Counted from the first letter of the stretch, positions 48,061 to 58,771 are shown. The stretch is 64,000 bases of DNA from Rhodanobacter sp. AS-Z3 (GCF_029224025.1 NZ_CP119392.1:1635001-1699000), one strand, 5' to 3'. Notes: a model not told the origin generated them from the letters alone. Made by a program: numbers and translations.

Positions 48061-50481
48061 TCAGAACTGGCTGCCGAAGGTGAACTGGATGCGTTCCTGA
48101 TAGTGACGGTCGGCCTCCTGCGAGCGTAGCGGCACGGCCAGGCTGATGATCAGCGGTCCGATCGGTGCTTGCCACTGCAGCGACAGGCCGGTTGATGCCC
48201 GCAGTTCCGAGGAGTTGAAGCTCTTGTAATCCTTGAACGCGTTACCGACGTCCATGAACCACGAGACGCGTGCGGTGTTGACGTCCTTGAGGAACGGCAG
48301 CGGCAGGAACACCTGCGCCGTGCCCAAGACCTTGAACGCGCCACCGATTGGCTGAGCGTAGTAACCGCCGCCGCCGCACATGCCCTTCAGATCAGGGACG
48401 CTGCCGTCGATGCACACGCGTGGTCCCAGCGTGTTGTCCTGGAAGCCACGCACGTCACGCACACCGCCGGCATAGTAGTTCTGCCAGAACGGCAGGTCCT
48501 GGCGCATGTCGGTAAGAGTACGGCCCGGGGTTTGTGCCTGGGTGGCCGTGTTCAGCGCATCGAAGGCAGCATCGGTGATGCCGTTCTTGCCGTAGGTCTT
48601 GCCGTAACCGAGCTGACCATCGAGGTAGAGCACAAAGCCCTTGCCGATCGGCCAGTAATGATTGAGTTCGGTGGTGAGCTTCCAGTACTGCACGGTCGAG
48701 CCGGGCAGGGCGACGTCACTCGACGCCGACATCAGGCCGCCGCGGGTCGGAGCCCAGTAACTGTTGCGGGTGTCGTGGTTCCAGCCCAGCGTGCCAGTCC
48801 AGGTATGGATGGTCTTGTTGCCGATCTGGTTCTGGTAGTCGACCAGCACCCGAGGGCTGTATCCCGGGAACAGGTTTACCTTGTTGGTACTGATGCCCAG
48901 ACCCACGCGCAGACCATCGGTTTCGCTGATCGGAATGCCCAGGTAGGAAGAGAAACTCTTCGCGCTGGTGGCGTAGTTCGCGAAATCGGTATTGCCGTAG
49001 TCGGTCTTTGAATACGACGCGCTGTAGCCGAGGCCGATGCCGCTGTCGGTCAGATACGGGTTGTAGTAATTCATCGACAGGCGCGTGTAATAGCTGCTGC
49101 GCTCGCCGCTGACCGAGACACTGTCACCGGTGCCGAACAGATTGTTCTGCGACACCGAGGCATTCAGGATGATGCCGGAGTATTGCGAGTAGCCCACGCC
49201 GAACTGCATGCTGCCGGCGGATTGTTCTTCGACCTTGACCGTGACATCCACCTTGTCCTGGGTTCCAGGCACGAGCTTCTTGTCGATGTCGACTGTCTTG
49301 AAATAGCCAAGCCGCTGCAGACGCACCTTGGAGCGGTCGATGGCCGCCTGCGAATACCACGAGCCCTCAAGCTGACGCAGTTCGCGGCGCAGCACGCCGT
49401 CTTCGGTGCGCGTATTGCCCTGGAACACCACGCGGCGCACGTAAACGCGCTGGCCGGGCTCGACGTACATGGTCAGGTCGACCGTGCGCTTTTCCTTGTC
49501 CAGCTTCGGGATCGGAGTGACCTTGGCGTAGGCGTAGCCGATATTGGCCAGTACCGCCTTGATCGCCTTGCTGCTCGCTTCGATCGCGGCGCGGTTGAAG
49601 GTCTCACCTTCCTTCACGAACACCAGCTGGCGCATGGTCTTCTCAGGCAGGATCAAGTCACCGAGCAACTTGACGTCGGTCACCTTGTAGATCTCGCCTT
49701 CCTTGATCGAGGCGTCGATGTACATCGCGCGCTTGTCCGGCGAAATAGCCACCTGGGTGGAGTCCACGCCAAAGTCGGCATAGCCGCGATCCATATAGTA
49801 GGACTGCAGCTTTTCCAGGTCGCCGGAAAGCTTTTCGCGTGAATACTGGTCGTTCTTCGAGTACCAGGACATCAAGCCAGTGGTGTCTGATTCGAAATTT
49901 TCGCGAATGTCCTTGTCGGTAAACGCATGGTTGCCAAGGATGTTCAGCTCCTTGATCTTGGCGGCCTTGCCTTCGCGGATTTCGATTTCCACGGCAACGC
50001 GGTTGCGATCCAGACGGGTTACGTGCGGGTCGACCGAGACGTTGTACTTGCCGCGGTTGTAGTACTGCCGGATCAGCTCTTGCTGCACATTGTCCAGTGC
50101 CAGTCGATCAAAGGTCTCGCCTTCGGTGAGGCCGATCTCTTTCAGGCCCTTTTTCAGGTCGTCGGTCTTGATGTCCTTGTTGCCGCGCAGGGTCAACTTG
50201 GCGATTGACGGTCGTTCGACCACCTTGATCACCAGGATGCTGCCTTGGCGATCCATCTCGACGTCGCTGAAGAACTTGGTCTGATACAGCGCGCGGATGG
50301 CGCGCTGGGCGCCGTCGTTGGTCAGCTGGTCGCCCTTGTTGATCGGCAGATAGTTGTAGACGGTGCCGGCGGAAATCCGGCTGAGGCCGTCGATGCGGAT
50401 GTCGGACACCACGAACGGGTCGAACGCAAACGCATTGGCGGAGAGGGAGGCAAGCAGGATCAGCGCGGCGATACGCTTCAT
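48061..50481 (-). CDS. bamA: outer-membrane protein assembly factor BamA
   Basis: 806 residues. Signal peptide of about 19 residues, then five POTRA repeats (about 20-420), then a 16-strand Omp85 barrel ending in phenylalanine (FGSQF). BamA inserts beta-barrel proteins into the outer membrane. The barrel contains the VRGF motif (GGVRDVRGFQ). Its loop near residues 710-730 holds a short Cys/Gly-rich insert (GMCGGGGYY). Confidence 0.96.
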   Translation of the reverse strand: MKRIAALILLASLSANAFAFDPFVVSDIRIDGLSRISAGTVYNYLPINKGDQLTNDGAQRAIRALYQTKFFSDVEMDRQGSILVIKVVERPSIAKLTLRGNKDIKTDDLKKGLKEIGLTEGETFDRLALDNVQQELIRQYYNRGKYNVSVDPHVTRLDRNRVAVEIEIREGKAAKIKELNILGNHAFTDKDIRENFESDTTGLMSWYSKNDQYSREKLSGDLEKLQSYYMDRGYADFGVDSTQVAISPDKRAMYIDASIKEGEIYKVTDVKLLGDLILPEKTMRQLVFVKEGETFNRAAIEASSKAIKAVLANIGYAYAKVTPIPKLDKEKRTVDLTMYVEPGQRVYVRRVVFQGNTRTEDGVLRRELRQLEGSWYSQAAIDRSKVRLQRLGYFKTVDIDKKLVPGTQDKVDVTVKVEEQSAGSMQFGVGYSQYSGIILNASVSQNNLFGTGDSVSVSGERSSYYTRLSMNYYNPYLTDSGIGLGYSASYSKTDYGNTDFANYATSAKSFSSYLGIPISETDGLRVGLGISTNKVNLFPGYSPRVLVDYQNQIGNKTIHTWTGTLGWNHDTRNSYWAPTRGGLMSASSDVALPGSTVQYWKLTTELNHYWPIGKGFVLYLDGQLGYGKTYGKNGITDAAFDALNTATQAQTPGRTLTDMRQDLPFWQNYYAGGVRDVRGFQDNTLGPRVCIDGSVPDLKGMCGGGGYYAQPIGGAFKVLGTAQVFLPLPFLKDVNTARVSWFMDVGNAFKDYKSFNSSELRASTGLSLQWQAPIGPLIISLAVPLRSQEADRHYQERIQFTFGSQF

Positions 50482-50510
50482 CGTCGATTCCGTTAGGTTA
50501 TTTCGATGAA

Positions 50511-50527
50511 GCGGCCAGCGCGGCCGC
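50511..50527. repeat. GCGGCC...GGCCGC palindrome between rseP and bamA
   Basis: 6-bp stem GCGGCC/GGCCGC with loop AGCGC, the same core as at 5381 and 11009. The rest of the 200-bp rseP-bamA gap holds two more short inverted repeats (around 50535 and 50580) and no gene. Confidence 0.5.
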
Positions 50528-50682
50528 TCCGATCAGAAGCATGAGGCAGGGCCAGGCCCTGTCTCGAAAAAAGAAAGCTGCTCCCTGCCAGGGCAGGGCG
50601 CGACCAGGAACGTTGTTGCACCACATTGCGGCTGGTGCAGCCCGCCGTGTCGCGTGAATGCCGCAGTCGTCGTGCAGGAACA

Positions 50683-52029
50683 TCACGACGGCAGCATGCG
50701 GTGAATATCGTTGTAAAAAGCCAGCCCCATCAGGGTGAACAACAAGGCAATGCCGATGTACTGGCCGATCACCATCGTCTGTTCGCTGACCGGGCTACCC
50801 TTGACCAACTCGACAACATAATACAGCAGGTGTCCGCCATCGAGGACCGGGATCGGCAGCAGGTTGAGGATCGCCAGGCTCAGCGATACCAGCGCGAGGA
50901 AATTGAGGAACCAGGGCAGGCCCATGCTGGCGGACTGGTTGGCAACCGAGGCAATGCCGATGACGCCGGACAGGTTGTTCGTCGATGCCTGACCGCTGAC
51001 CATCTTGCCGATCAGGTTGAAGGTCTGCGCGGTGTTGCGCCAGGTGGCTTCGAGCGAGGCGGAAAACGCCTTGATCGGCCCATAGCGAAGGGTGACCTGT
51101 TCCGGGCCCGTGCCCATCACACCGATGACCCAGCGAGCCGGCTGGCCTTGCAGCGACTCGTGTCGCGCCTCGACGCTCAGCTGCACAGGCTTGCCATGGC
51201 GGTCGATGGCCAGGGTCAGGCGTGGCGACTTTGCCGCTTCAACCGGCACCAGCGTCTGGAAGGCGGCATAGTCGGCCACCGGCAGGCTGTTCACCGCCAC
51301 GATGCGATCACCGGCTTGCAGACCGCCCAGGGCCGCCGGTTGCCCGGGCATGACGCTGGCGACCACAGCCGGTGACGACGCGAGCTTCAGGCCCAATTGG
51401 TCGAGGTATTTGGCCACGCCTTCACCAGCCGGCAGTTCGTCCAGCGGCAATACCAATTCGCGCGAACGACCGTCGGCTCCGCGCACGGTCAGTGGCAGTG
51501 GCGTGCGCCCAAGCAGCGCGTTGACCACGCCGTCCATCGCGTCGGTGTACGTGCTGACCTGTTCACCATCCACGCTGAGGATGCGGTCGCCGGGCAGGAT
51601 GCCGGCCTGGGCGGCGATGCTTTGCGGCGTGGCGGTCACCAGCGGCGCGGCATCCGGTCGGCCGAGCATGAACATCAGCCAGAACGCAGCAATGGTGAAG
51701 ATCAGATTGAAACCCGGGCCGGCGGCGACAATGGCGATGCGTCTCCACACCGACTTGCCGGTGAATTCCTGGCCCTGCAGCGCGGGGTCGACCTCGCCCT
51801 CGCGGGCGTCCAGCATCTTGACGTAGCCGCCCAGCGGGATCGCGGCGATCTGGTATTCGGTGCCATCGCGGCCGATGTGCTTCCAGATCGCGTTGCCGAA
51901 GCCGACCGAAAAGCGCAGCACCTTGACCCCACAGCGGCGCGCGACCCAGTAGTGGCCAAATTCATGAAAGGTCACCAGGACGCCAAGCGTCACCAGCAAC
52001 CAGAACACCGAGCCGAAGAAGGAAGTCAT
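50683..52029 (-). CDS. rseP: intramembrane zinc protease RseP
   Basis: 448 residues from ATG 52029 (the preceding TTG is a less likely start). Site-2 protease that cleaves RseA and remnant signal peptides in the sigma-E envelope stress pathway. HEFGH zinc motif at 22-26, two PDZ domains around 115-200 and 205-290, and the C-terminal LLPIPVLDGGH with the third ligand. Located between dxr and bamA as in the conserved cluster. Confidence 0.96.
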   Translation of the reverse strand: MTSFFGSVFWLLVTLGVLVTFHEFGHYWVARRCGVKVLRFSVGFGNAIWKHIGRDGTEYQIAAIPLGGYVKMLDAREGEVDPALQGQEFTGKSVWRRIAIVAAGPGFNLIFTIAAFWLMFMLGRPDAAPLVTATPQSIAAQAGILPGDRILSVDGEQVSTYTDAMDGVVNALLGRTPLPLTVRGADGRSRELVLPLDELPAGEGVAKYLDQLGLKLASSPAVVASVMPGQPAALGGLQAGDRIVAVNSLPVADYAAFQTLVPVEAAKSPRLTLAIDRHGKPVQLSVEARHESLQGQPARWVIGVMGTGPEQVTLRYGPIKAFSASLEATWRNTAQTFNLIGKMVSGQASTNNLSGVIGIASVANQSASMGLPWFLNFLALVSLSLAILNLLPIPVLDGGHLLYYVVELVKGSPVSEQTMVIGQYIGIALLFTLMGLAFYNDIHRMLPS

Positions 52030-52065
52030 CAAGTACCGGGGCGGAAAGTCATCGAAGCAAGAATA

Positions 52066-53241
52066 TCAGCAAGCATTGCGCAGGACGCGACGTGCGGCAG
52101 CCCGCGCCATGGCGTCGCGTTCACAAAGCGTTCCAACATCGACCACGGCTTGCGCCGGCAGTTCCGCAAGCACGGACTCGACCACGTCAGCGATCGCCAG
52201 GAACGGCAGCGCACCAGCGAGGAAGGCTTCCACGGCAACCTCGTTGGCCGCGTTCAGTACTGCAGGGGCATCGCCGCCGGCGCGCAGCGCCTGAAAAGCC
52301 AGGGCCAGGCAGCGGAAGGTGACCAGGTCAGGTTGCTCGAACTGCAGCGGGGCGCAACTGGCGAGGTCCAGCGAGGCTACGCCGGACTCGACCCGTTCCG
52401 GCCAGGCCAGTGCGTGAGCGATTGCCGTGCGCATGTCCGGGTTGCCGAGCTGGGCGAGTACCGAGCCATCGACATACTCGACCATTGAATGAATCAGGCT
52501 TTGCGGATGCACCACCACGTCGATGACATCCGCTGGCGCGGCGAACAGATGGTGGGCCTCGATGACCTCCAGGCCCTTGTTCATCAGGGTGGCTGAATCG
52601 ACCGAGATCTTGCGCCCCATCACCCAGTTGGGGTGTTTGCAGGCCTGCTCCGGCGTGATCTCAGCGAGCTCAGCACGACCGCGACCCCGAAATGGTCCGC
52701 CGGAAGCGGTCAGAATGATTCGACGCACACCGTGCTTGCCAAGGTCGGGTCGGCCGCCTGGAAGGCACTGGAAGATCGCGTTGTGTTCGGAGTCGACCGG
52801 AATCAGCACGCCACCGCTGGCAGCCAGTGCTTCGAGCAACAGCGAGCCGGCCATCACGATGGATTCTTTGTTGGCCAGCAACAGCCGTTTGCCGGTGCGT
52901 GCGGCGGCCAGCGTGGATTCCAGTCCGGCGGCGCCGACGATGGCGGCCACCACGGTGTCACACAGCTCACTGGAGACGGCGGCAGTCAGCGCGTCATGGC
53001 CGCTGGCCACCTCGCAATGCACCCCGGCCGCAGCCAGACGACGCGCCAGCTCGGCTTCCAGCGCCGGATCGGCAATCACCGCCAGCTCGGGGCGATGCTT
53101 CACACACAACGCGACCAGTGCCTCGACCTGGCGGTGCGCGGTCAACACAGTGGCGCGAAAGTGCTGCGGGTGGCGTGCGATGACATCAAGCGTGCTGCCA
53201 CCGATGGAACCGGTGGCGCCCAGAACGGCAACCTTGTGCAT
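52066..53241 (-). CDS. dxr: 1-deoxy-D-xylulose 5-phosphate reductoisomerase
   Basis: 391 residues. Dxr makes MEP, the committed step of the non-mevalonate isoprenoid pathway. NADPH-binding [13 protein letters not shown] at the N-terminus; substrate and metal-binding [13 protein letters not shown] and [27 protein letters not shown]. Its start is one base from the cdsA stop. Confidence 0.97.
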   Translation of the reverse strand: MHKVAVLGATGSIGGSTLDVIARHPQHFRATVLTAHRQVEALVALCVKHRPELAVIADPALEAELARRLAAAGVHCEVASGHDALTAAVSSELCDTVVAAIVGAAGLESTLAAARTGKRLLLANKESIVMAGSLLLEALAASGGVLIPVDSEHNAIFQCLPGGRPDLGKHGVRRIILTASGGPFRGRGRAELAEITPEQACKHPNWVMGRKISVDSATLMNKGLEVIEAHHLFAAPADVIDVVVHPQSLIHSMVEYVDGSVLAQLGNPDMRTAIAHALAWPERVESGVASLDLASCAPLQFEQPDLVTFRCLALAFQALRAGGDAPAVLNAANEVAVEAFLAGALPFLAIADVVESVLAELPAQAVVDVGTLCERDAMARAAARRVLRNAC

Positions 53242-53242
53242 G

Positions 53243-54061
53243 TCAGATATCCAGCAGCAACAGACCGGCGGCGAATACCGGCAACGCGGCGAACACGCTG
53301 TCCAGTCGATCCATCAAGCCGCCGTGGCCGGGGAAAATGCTGCCGGAATCCTTCACCTGGGCATGTCGCTTCATCAGGCTTTCGAGCAGGTCGCCGACGA
53401 TTGATATGGCAACGGTGATGGCCGCCAGCACTGACAGCGCGAGCAGCGAGCTGCCGCGGACACCGAGCAGCCAGCCGCCGATATCGGCAATCAGGACGCC
53501 GGCCACCATCGCGCCATAGGCGCCAGCCCAGGTCTTGCCGGGGCTGATCTGCGGCGCCAGTTTGCGTTTGCCGAAGGTGCGCCCGCTAAAGTACGCGCCG
53601 ATGTCCGAAGCCCACACGATCAGCAGCGCCAGCAAGGTCCACCAGTGACCATGCGGCAGGCGGGCATGGATGCTGGTCAGGGCGACCCAGGTGGGAAAGA
53701 TCACGAACGCACCGGCAATCAGTTTCAACGCGAGGTTTTCACGGGTCGGCGCCGCGCCAAAGGCGAAATGGCGCAACCACCAGCAGGCCACCACCCACCA
53801 TGCCACGCCGGCGGCCAGTAGCCACGGTGTCCAGGCGCTGCCTTGAACCAGCCAGAGCAAGCCAAACACGATGGCGGCGACGGCCATCAGGGCCATCCGC
53901 GCGGAGCGGTTCGTCAGCCCGCTCAGCTTCGCCCATTCCCACCAGGCACCAAGGAAGGCCAGTGCAACGATCGCGCCGAAGATCCCGGTGGGTGCCAGCA
54001 TGATGATCAGGATCGTCAGCGGCGCGAGCACCAGGGCGGTGAGAATGCGCTGAAGCAGCAT
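53243..54061 (-). CDS. cdsA: phosphatidate cytidylyltransferase
   Basis: 272 residues with about eight hydrophobic segments. CdsA makes CDP-diacylglycerol for all phospholipids. The C-terminal signature is visible in two parts: [17 protein letters not shown] and [20 protein letters not shown]. Located 9 bp after uppS. Confidence 0.95.
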   Translation of the reverse strand: MLLQRILTALVLAPLTILIIMLAPTGIFGAIVALAFLGAWWEWAKLSGLTNRSARMALMAVAAIVFGLLWLVQGSAWTPWLLAAGVAWWVVACWWLRHFAFGAAPTRENLALKLIAGAFVIFPTWVALTSIHARLPHGHWWTLLALLIVWASDIGAYFSGRTFGKRKLAPQISPGKTWAGAYGAMVAGVLIADIGGWLLGVRGSSLLALSVLAAITVAISIVGDLLESLMKRHAQVKDSGSIFPGHGGLMDRLDSVFAALPVFAAGLLLLDI

Positions 54062-54070
54062 GGGAATCCT

Positions 54071-54811
54071 CTACGTAACAGGGGCGACCTGCTCACCGGT
54101 GCGGCCAAAGCGGCGCTCCCGGCGGGCATAGTCTTCGATGGCCCGACGCAGACAAGTCTGGTCGAAGTCAGGCCACAGGGTATCGGTAAAGTACAGCTCG
54201 GCGTAGGCCACCTGCCACAGCAGGAAATTGCTGATGCGGCATTCGCCGCCAGTGCGGATGAACAGATCCAGTGGTGGCAGTTCGGCCAGGCTCATCCACT
54301 GAGCCAGTCGCGCCTCGTCGATGTCGTCAACCTGCAGTTCACCGCGAGCTACGGCGAGGGCAGCCTGACGACTGGCTTGCACGATGTCCCAGCGACCGCC
54401 GTAGCTCACTGCAATATTTACCTGCAGCTTGCTGTTGCTGGCGGTACGTGTCATTGCGGCCTGCATGCGTTCGCGCAGGTTCGGCTCGAACGCCGCCAGG
54501 TCGCCGATGAAGCGCAAGCGCACGCCATGACCGTGCAGCTCGTCCACTTCCTTGTCCAGCGCACGGACGAACAGGCTCATCAGTGCGCCCACTTCTTCCT
54601 GCGGGCGCTGCCAGTTTTCGCTGGAGAAGGCGAACAGGGTCAGCGCCTGCACACCTTCGCGCACGCAGGCCTCGATCACTTCACGCACGGCTTTGCGGCC
54701 GGCGTTATGGCCGAAACTGCGCGGGCGATGCCGCGCTTTTGCCCAACGCCCGTTGCCGTCCATGACGATGGCAATGTGACGCGGAACCGTGGCCGCTGCG
54801 GCGCCGGTCAT
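54071..54811 (-). CDS. uppS: undecaprenyl diphosphate synthase
   Basis: 246 residues. It extends FPP to C55-PP, the carrier for peptidoglycan and O-antigen. IAIVMDGNGRWAKAR holds the catalytic Asp, followed by HNAGRKAVREV, FAFSSENWQRP and the C-terminal RTGGECRISNFLLWQ. It links the FPP made by IspA and the MEP pathway (dxr) with envelope synthesis. Confidence 0.96.
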   Translation of the reverse strand: MTGAAAATVPRHIAIVMDGNGRWAKARHRPRSFGHNAGRKAVREVIEACVREGVQALTLFAFSSENWQRPQEEVGALMSLFVRALDKEVDELHGHGVRLRFIGDLAAFEPNLRERMQAAMTRTASNSKLQVNIAVSYGGRWDIVQASRQAALAVARGELQVDDIDEARLAQWMSLAELPPLDLFIRTGGECRISNFLLWQVAYAELYFTDTLWPDFDQTCLRRAIEDYARRERRFGRTGEQVAPVT

Positions 54812-54828
54812 GGTGGCTGTGATGACGC

Positions 54829-55386
54829 TCAGAGCGCCATCAACTCATCTTCCTTCGCCTTGACCACGGCGTCGATGTCCTTCACCGCGCGGTCGGTGAG
54901 CTTCTGGATATCACTGTCCGCGCCGCTTTCGTCGTCTTCGGTGATCAGTTTTTCCTTGAGCAGATCCTTGACCTGCTGCAGGGCGTCACGACGCACGTTG
55001 CGGATCGCGATCTTGGCGTTCTCACCTTCGTGGCCGACTCGTTTGGCCAGCTCGCGGCGACGCTCTTCGGTGAGTGCCGGCATGTTCAGGCGAATCACGG
55101 TGCCTGCCGTGGTCGGCGTGATACCCAGGTCAGAAGCCATCAAGGCCTTCTCGATCGGCGCCACCATGTTCTTTTCCCACGGCGTGATCAGGATGGTGCG
55201 TGCGTCGGACAGCGAGACCGAGGCAACCTGCGACAGCGGCATGTCCGAGCCGTAGTACGACACCTTGATGCCGTCCACCAGCGAGGTGCTGGCACGGCCG
55301 GTGCGGATGCGGGTGAGGTCGTGCCTGAGCGAGTCGATGCTCTTGCCCATGCGGGTTTGCGCATCTGTCTTGATGTCATTGAGCAT
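54829..55386 (-). CDS. frr: ribosome recycling factor
   Basis: 185 residues, the exact family length. RRF splits post-termination ribosomes together with EF-G. L-shaped helical protein with LRTGRAS-like IRTGRASTSLVDGI and the C-terminal QKLTDRAVKDID. 72 bp after pyrH. Confidence 0.97.
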   Translation of the reverse strand: MLNDIKTDAQTRMGKSIDSLRHDLTRIRTGRASTSLVDGIKVSYYGSDMPLSQVASVSLSDARTILITPWEKNMVAPIEKALMASDLGITPTTAGTVIRLNMPALTEERRRELAKRVGHEGENAKIAIRNVRRDALQQVKDLLKEKLITEDDESGADSDIQKLTDRAVKDIDAVVKAKEDELMAL

Positions 55387-55458
55387 GTCGTGCGTCCCGG
55401 TGAATCGTGCAACGTTTGATTATAGCAGTGGCTGCCTGCGCGGCTGCTTGCGGCGCGT

Positions 55459-56181
55459 TCAGCCGTTGTCGACCAGGGTGCCGATCGACTCGCCACGCAT
55501 GATTCGCATGAGGTTGCCGGCCACGGTCATGTCGTAGATGCGCAGCGGCATCTGCTGGTCACGGCACAGCGCGATCGCCGCGGTGTCCATCACGGCCAGC
55601 TTGCGCTCGATCACATCGTCGTAGCCAAGACGATCGTAGCGGGTGGCTTCCGGGTGCGTGGCCGGGTCGGCGGTGTATACGCCATCGACCTTGGTGGCCT
55701 TCAACAACAGGTCCGCGCCGATTTCCACCGCGCGCAAGGCGGCGGCCGAATCGGTGGTGAAGAACGGATTGCCGGTGCCGGCAGCGAACAGCACGATGCG
55801 GCCTTTTTCGATGTGACGGATCGCGCGGCGGCGGATGTAATCCTCGGCCACGTCGTGGATCTGGATGGCGCTGGTCACGCGTGCGTAACCGCCGCGCTTC
55901 TCGATCGCGTCCTGCATCGCCAGCGCGTTCATCACGGTGGCCAGCATGCCCATGTGGTCGCCGGTAACCCGGTCCATTCCGGCGGCGGCTAGGCCGGCGC
56001 CACGGAAGATGTTGCCGCCGCCGATCACGATGCCGATCTGCACGCCGGTCTTCTGTACTTCGATGATTTCATCGGCCAGTCGGCCGATCACCTTGGGATC
56101 GATGCCGTAATCGGCCTCGCCCATCAAGGCTTCCCCGGAGAGCTTCAGCAGGATGCGGCGGTATTTCGGCTGGTCGCTCAT
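55459..56181 (-). CDS. pyrH: UMP kinase
   Basis: 240 residues. PyrH phosphorylates UMP to UDP and belongs to the amino acid kinase fold. [37 protein letters not shown] and [12 protein letters not shown] are all standard. It lies 424 bp after tsf, an unusually large gap with its own candidate promoter and the tsf terminator. Confidence 0.97.
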   Translation of the reverse strand: MSDQPKYRRILLKLSGEALMGEADYGIDPKVIGRLADEIIEVQKTGVQIGIVIGGGNIFRGAGLAAAGMDRVTGDHMGMLATVMNALAMQDAIEKRGGYARVTSAIQIHDVAEDYIRRRAIRHIEKGRIVLFAAGTGNPFFTTDSAAALRAVEIGADLLLKATKVDGVYTADPATHPEATRYDRLGYDDVIERKLAVMDTAAIALCRDQQMPLRIYDMTVAGNLMRIMRGESIGTLVDNG

Positions 56182-56549
56182 GGGGGCTCCGGATTGTGTG
56201 GGGTAAACCGGCTTATTGTAGCGGCAGCCGCGTGGGGCAGGGGCGTTTGTTGGGCCTGGTCAGCATATTTTTCGACCAATCAGACGAGGAAGGTCTGGAT
56301 GCAACGGCATGACGCGCAAAACACGATGGGTGGGAAACCCTGGAATACGGCCGAAAAGCAGCGTCATCTCTTCATGGCCGTTGGTTCTTCGCCGGGTCGT
56401 GACCGGTCAGGGCCCGCAGCATGTCGGCGACCGGGCTTTGCGTTGCCCGATGCAGATTGTCTGCGGCTTTCGCTGGCTCAGGCTGCGGTGCGGCTCGCAA
56501 GCAGATCGCAGCGGGGAATCCGCTTTTCGGAAGGCATCGACAAGGCAAA
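56182..56549. other. gene-free spacer between pyrH and the tsf terminator
   Basis: About 370 bp with no convincing gene. A minus-strand -10 TACAAT (plus coordinates 56215-56220) about 30 bases upstream of pyrH is a plausible promoter core, though its -35 is poor. I see no repeat or hairpin of note in 56290-56540. Confidence 0.5.
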
Positions 56550-56582
56550 TAAAAAAAGGCCGCGATTGCTCGCGGCCTTTTC
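56550..56582 (-). terminator. intrinsic terminator after tsf
   Basis: On the minus strand AAAAGGCCGCG pairs with CGCGGCCTTTT (11 bp, 6-base loop), followed by a T-tract. It separates rpsB-tsf from pyrH. Confidence 0.88.
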
Positions 56583-56605
56583 TGTAGCGGAATGACTTGG
56601 CAGGC

Positions 56606-57484
56606 TTAGCCCTGCATCGCCTTGGCCACTTCGGCCAGGTAGTCTTCCTGCACTTTCTCGATGCCTTCGCCAACCGCCAGGCGGGCCACCGAGATGACGT
56701 CGGCGCCTTCCTTCTTCAGCGCATCGGCGACGGTGACATTGGTGTCCAGCACGTAGGGCTGGCCGAGCAGGGTCACTTCGGAGACGATCTTCTGCACCTT
56801 GCCGGAGATGATCTTTTCGAGGATCTCGGCCGGCTTGGCCTTTTCCTTGTCGGACATCAGGCTCAGCGCGATCTCTTTTTCCTTGGCCAGGAATTCGGCC
56901 GGGACGTCTTCAGCGCGGATATGCGCCGGGTTCATCGCGGCCACGTGCATCGCGATGCCCTTGGCCAGCTCTTCGGAGCCGCCGGTGAGCGTCACCAGCA
57001 CGCCAATGCGGCCGCCGTGGATGTAGCTGCCGATCACGCCGTCGGTGTTGACCACGGCCATGCGGCGCACGTCGATCTTCTCACCGATGGTAGCGATCAG
57101 CGTCTTGGCGGCTTCCTCGACATTGCTGGCACCCGGGTAAGCGGCGGCCTTCAGTGCGTCGATGTCCGTGGCACCGGAATTCAGCGCGACGTCGGCGACG
57201 GTGTCGCTGAATTTCAGGAAGCTCTCGTCCTTGCCGACGAAATCGGTTTCGCAGTTGATTTCGACCAGCACGGCCTTGCCGGCGCTCTGCGCGGCCACGA
57301 TGCGGCCTTCGGCGGCGACGCGGCTGGCCTTCTTGTCAGCCTTGGCGAGGCCGGACTTGCGCAGCCATTCCATCGCGGTTTCGATGTCGGCATTGTTCTC
57401 GACCAGTGCCTTCTTGCATTCCATCATGCCGGCACCGGACCGCTCGCGCAGTTCCTTGACCAGTTGGGCGGAAATATTGCTCAT
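56606..57484 (-). CDS. tsf: elongation factor Ts
   Basis: 292 residues from ATG 57484, six bases after AGAGGA; the ATG at 57490 abuts that site directly. EF-Ts exchanges nucleotide on EF-Tu. [16 protein letters not shown] and the TDFVGKD motif of the core are clear. Second gene of the rpsB-tsf operon, ended by a strong terminator. Confidence 0.97.
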   Translation of the reverse strand: MSNISAQLVKELRERSGAGMMECKKALVENNADIETAMEWLRKSGLAKADKKASRVAAEGRIVAAQSAGKAVLVEINCETDFVGKDESFLKFSDTVADVALNSGATDIDALKAAAYPGASNVEEAAKTLIATIGEKIDVRRMAVVNTDGVIGSYIHGGRIGVLVTLTGGSEELAKGIAMHVAAMNPAHIRAEDVPAEFLAKEKEIALSLMSDKEKAKPAEILEKIISGKVQKIVSEVTLLGQPYVLDTNVTVADALKKEGADVISVARLAVGEGIEKVQEDYLAEVAKAMQG

Positions 57485-57586
57485 CGTCATTCCTCTAATA
57501 CGTGAATGGCGCGATGGCGAACGAACGCCACCGCGCGGTGATCTCGGGCAGGACCGGACGGCGGTCAGTGACCGCCGTCGGTGCGC

Positions 57587-58450
57587 TTACCTGGCGTCGT
57601 TGCGCGGACCGCGGCCGCCGTCACGACCACCGTCACGGCCGCCTTCGCGGCGCGGGGCAGACTTGCGCGGAGCAGCATCGCGACGCGGACGATCAACCTT
57701 GGCCACCGGGTTGCCTTCTTCGTCCAGTTCGACGAAGTCGTTGCCGTCACCCTGGGCGGCAGCCGGCGCAGCGGCCTTGCCTTCGAGGATGGAGTCGGCG
57801 GCAGCACGAGCGTACAGCTGGATCGCGCGGATCGCGTCGTCATTGCCCGGGATCGCATAGTCGACCAGTTCCGGGTTGTAGTTGGTGTCGACCACGGCGA
57901 TCACCGGAATGCCCAACTTCTTGGCTTCCAGCACGGCGATGTCTTCGTGGCCGATATCGATCACGAACAGCGCGTCGGGCAGGCGATTCATGTCCTTGAT
58001 GCCGCCCAGCGAAGCCTGCAGCTTGTCGCGTTCGCGACGACGGGCCAGCACTTCGTGCTTGACCAGCTTCTCGAACGAACCGTCGGTCTCAGCTGCTTCC
58101 AGTTCCTTCAGGCGCGAAACGGACTGCTTCACGGTGCGGAAGTTGGTCAGCATGCCGCCGAGCCAGCGCGAGGTGACGAACGGCATGCCGGCGCGGGCAG
58201 CCTCTTCGGCCAACGGCTCACGGGCCGAACGCTTGGTGCCGACGAACAGGATGGTGCCGCGCTTCTGCGCCAGCGCCGACAGGAAATTCATCGCGTCGGT
58301 GAACAGCGGCAGGGTCTTTTCGAGATTGATGATGTGGATCTTGCCGCGGGCGCCGAAGATGTACGGAGCCATCTTGGGGTTCCAGTAACGGGTCTGGTGA
58401 CCGAAATGGACGCCGGCTTCCAGCATCTGACGCATGGTGACTTGTGCCAT
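57587..58450 (-). CDS. rpsB: 30S ribosomal protein S2 with an Arg/Gly-rich C-terminal tail
   Basis: 287 residues from ATG 58450, against 241 in E. coli. S2 binds last to the 30S back and helps recruit S1. The S2 core ([53 protein letters not shown]) ends near residue 225. The remaining 60 or so residues are low-complexity, with PRREGG and [11 protein letters not shown], echoing the S3 tail. A GGAG site and a stem-loop leader lie upstream. Confidence 0.97.
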   Translation of the reverse strand: MAQVTMRQMLEAGVHFGHQTRYWNPKMAPYIFGARGKIHIINLEKTLPLFTDAMNFLSALAQKRGTILFVGTKRSAREPLAEEAARAGMPFVTSRWLGGMLTNFRTVKQSVSRLKELEAAETDGSFEKLVKHEVLARRRERDKLQASLGGIKDMNRLPDALFVIDIGHEDIAVLEAKKLGIPVIAVVDTNYNPELVDYAIPGNDDAIRAIQLYARAAADSILEGKAAAPAAAQGDGNDFVELDEEGNPVAKVDRPRRDAAPRKSAPRREGGRDGGRDGGRGPRNDAR

Positions 58451-58470
58451 GGGTGTCGCTCCGAATTGTC

Positions 58471-58492
58471 GGTTCCCTTCAAAGAAGGAACC
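58471..58492 (-). promoter_or_regulatory. stem-loop in the rpsB leader
   Basis: GGTTCC/GGAACC stem with an inner TTC/GAA extension and one bulge, 20 bases before the rpsB start and next to its Shine-Dalgarno. In gammaproteobacteria rpsB-tsf is controlled by S2 through a structured leader; this stem is a candidate part of it. Confidence 0.45.
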
Positions 58493-58603
58493 TGGGGGTT
58501 GGGACCTCCACGCATCCCCGGCTTCGACCGCGACTTGCCCGATTTTTTGAGTGGGTGAGGCGCAGCACCCCGAAGGCGGTGCCGATGCGTGTGTGGCGTT
58601 GGT

Positions 58604-58632
58604 TTGGGTGTTGAACCGCTGAGGGTTACAAT
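58604..58632 (+). promoter_or_regulatory. candidate map promoter
   Basis: -35 TTGGGT (58604-58609), 17-bp spacer, -10 TACAAT (58627-58632). The leader would be about 130 bases. The same area must also hold the divergent rpsB promoter, for which I only see a weak pair (TTCAGC, 17 bp, TGTAAC on the minus strand). Confidence 0.5.
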
Positions 58633-58771
58633 CCCGGTTCGCTTTGCGCTGAATGACTGCCAAAACAGTTACGTCAGATCAGCAAAACTCGGAAATTGTA
58701 GCCGGTTCGCCGGCGCTGCGGCAAGTCACTGGATTCAGAGGGCTTTCGCCGCCACATCGAAAGTGGAATGC

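Noticed and set aside
56194..56595. Plus-strand open frame in the pyrH-tsf gap
   Set aside because: It runs through the tsf terminator, has no ribosome-binding site and no recognisable protein features.
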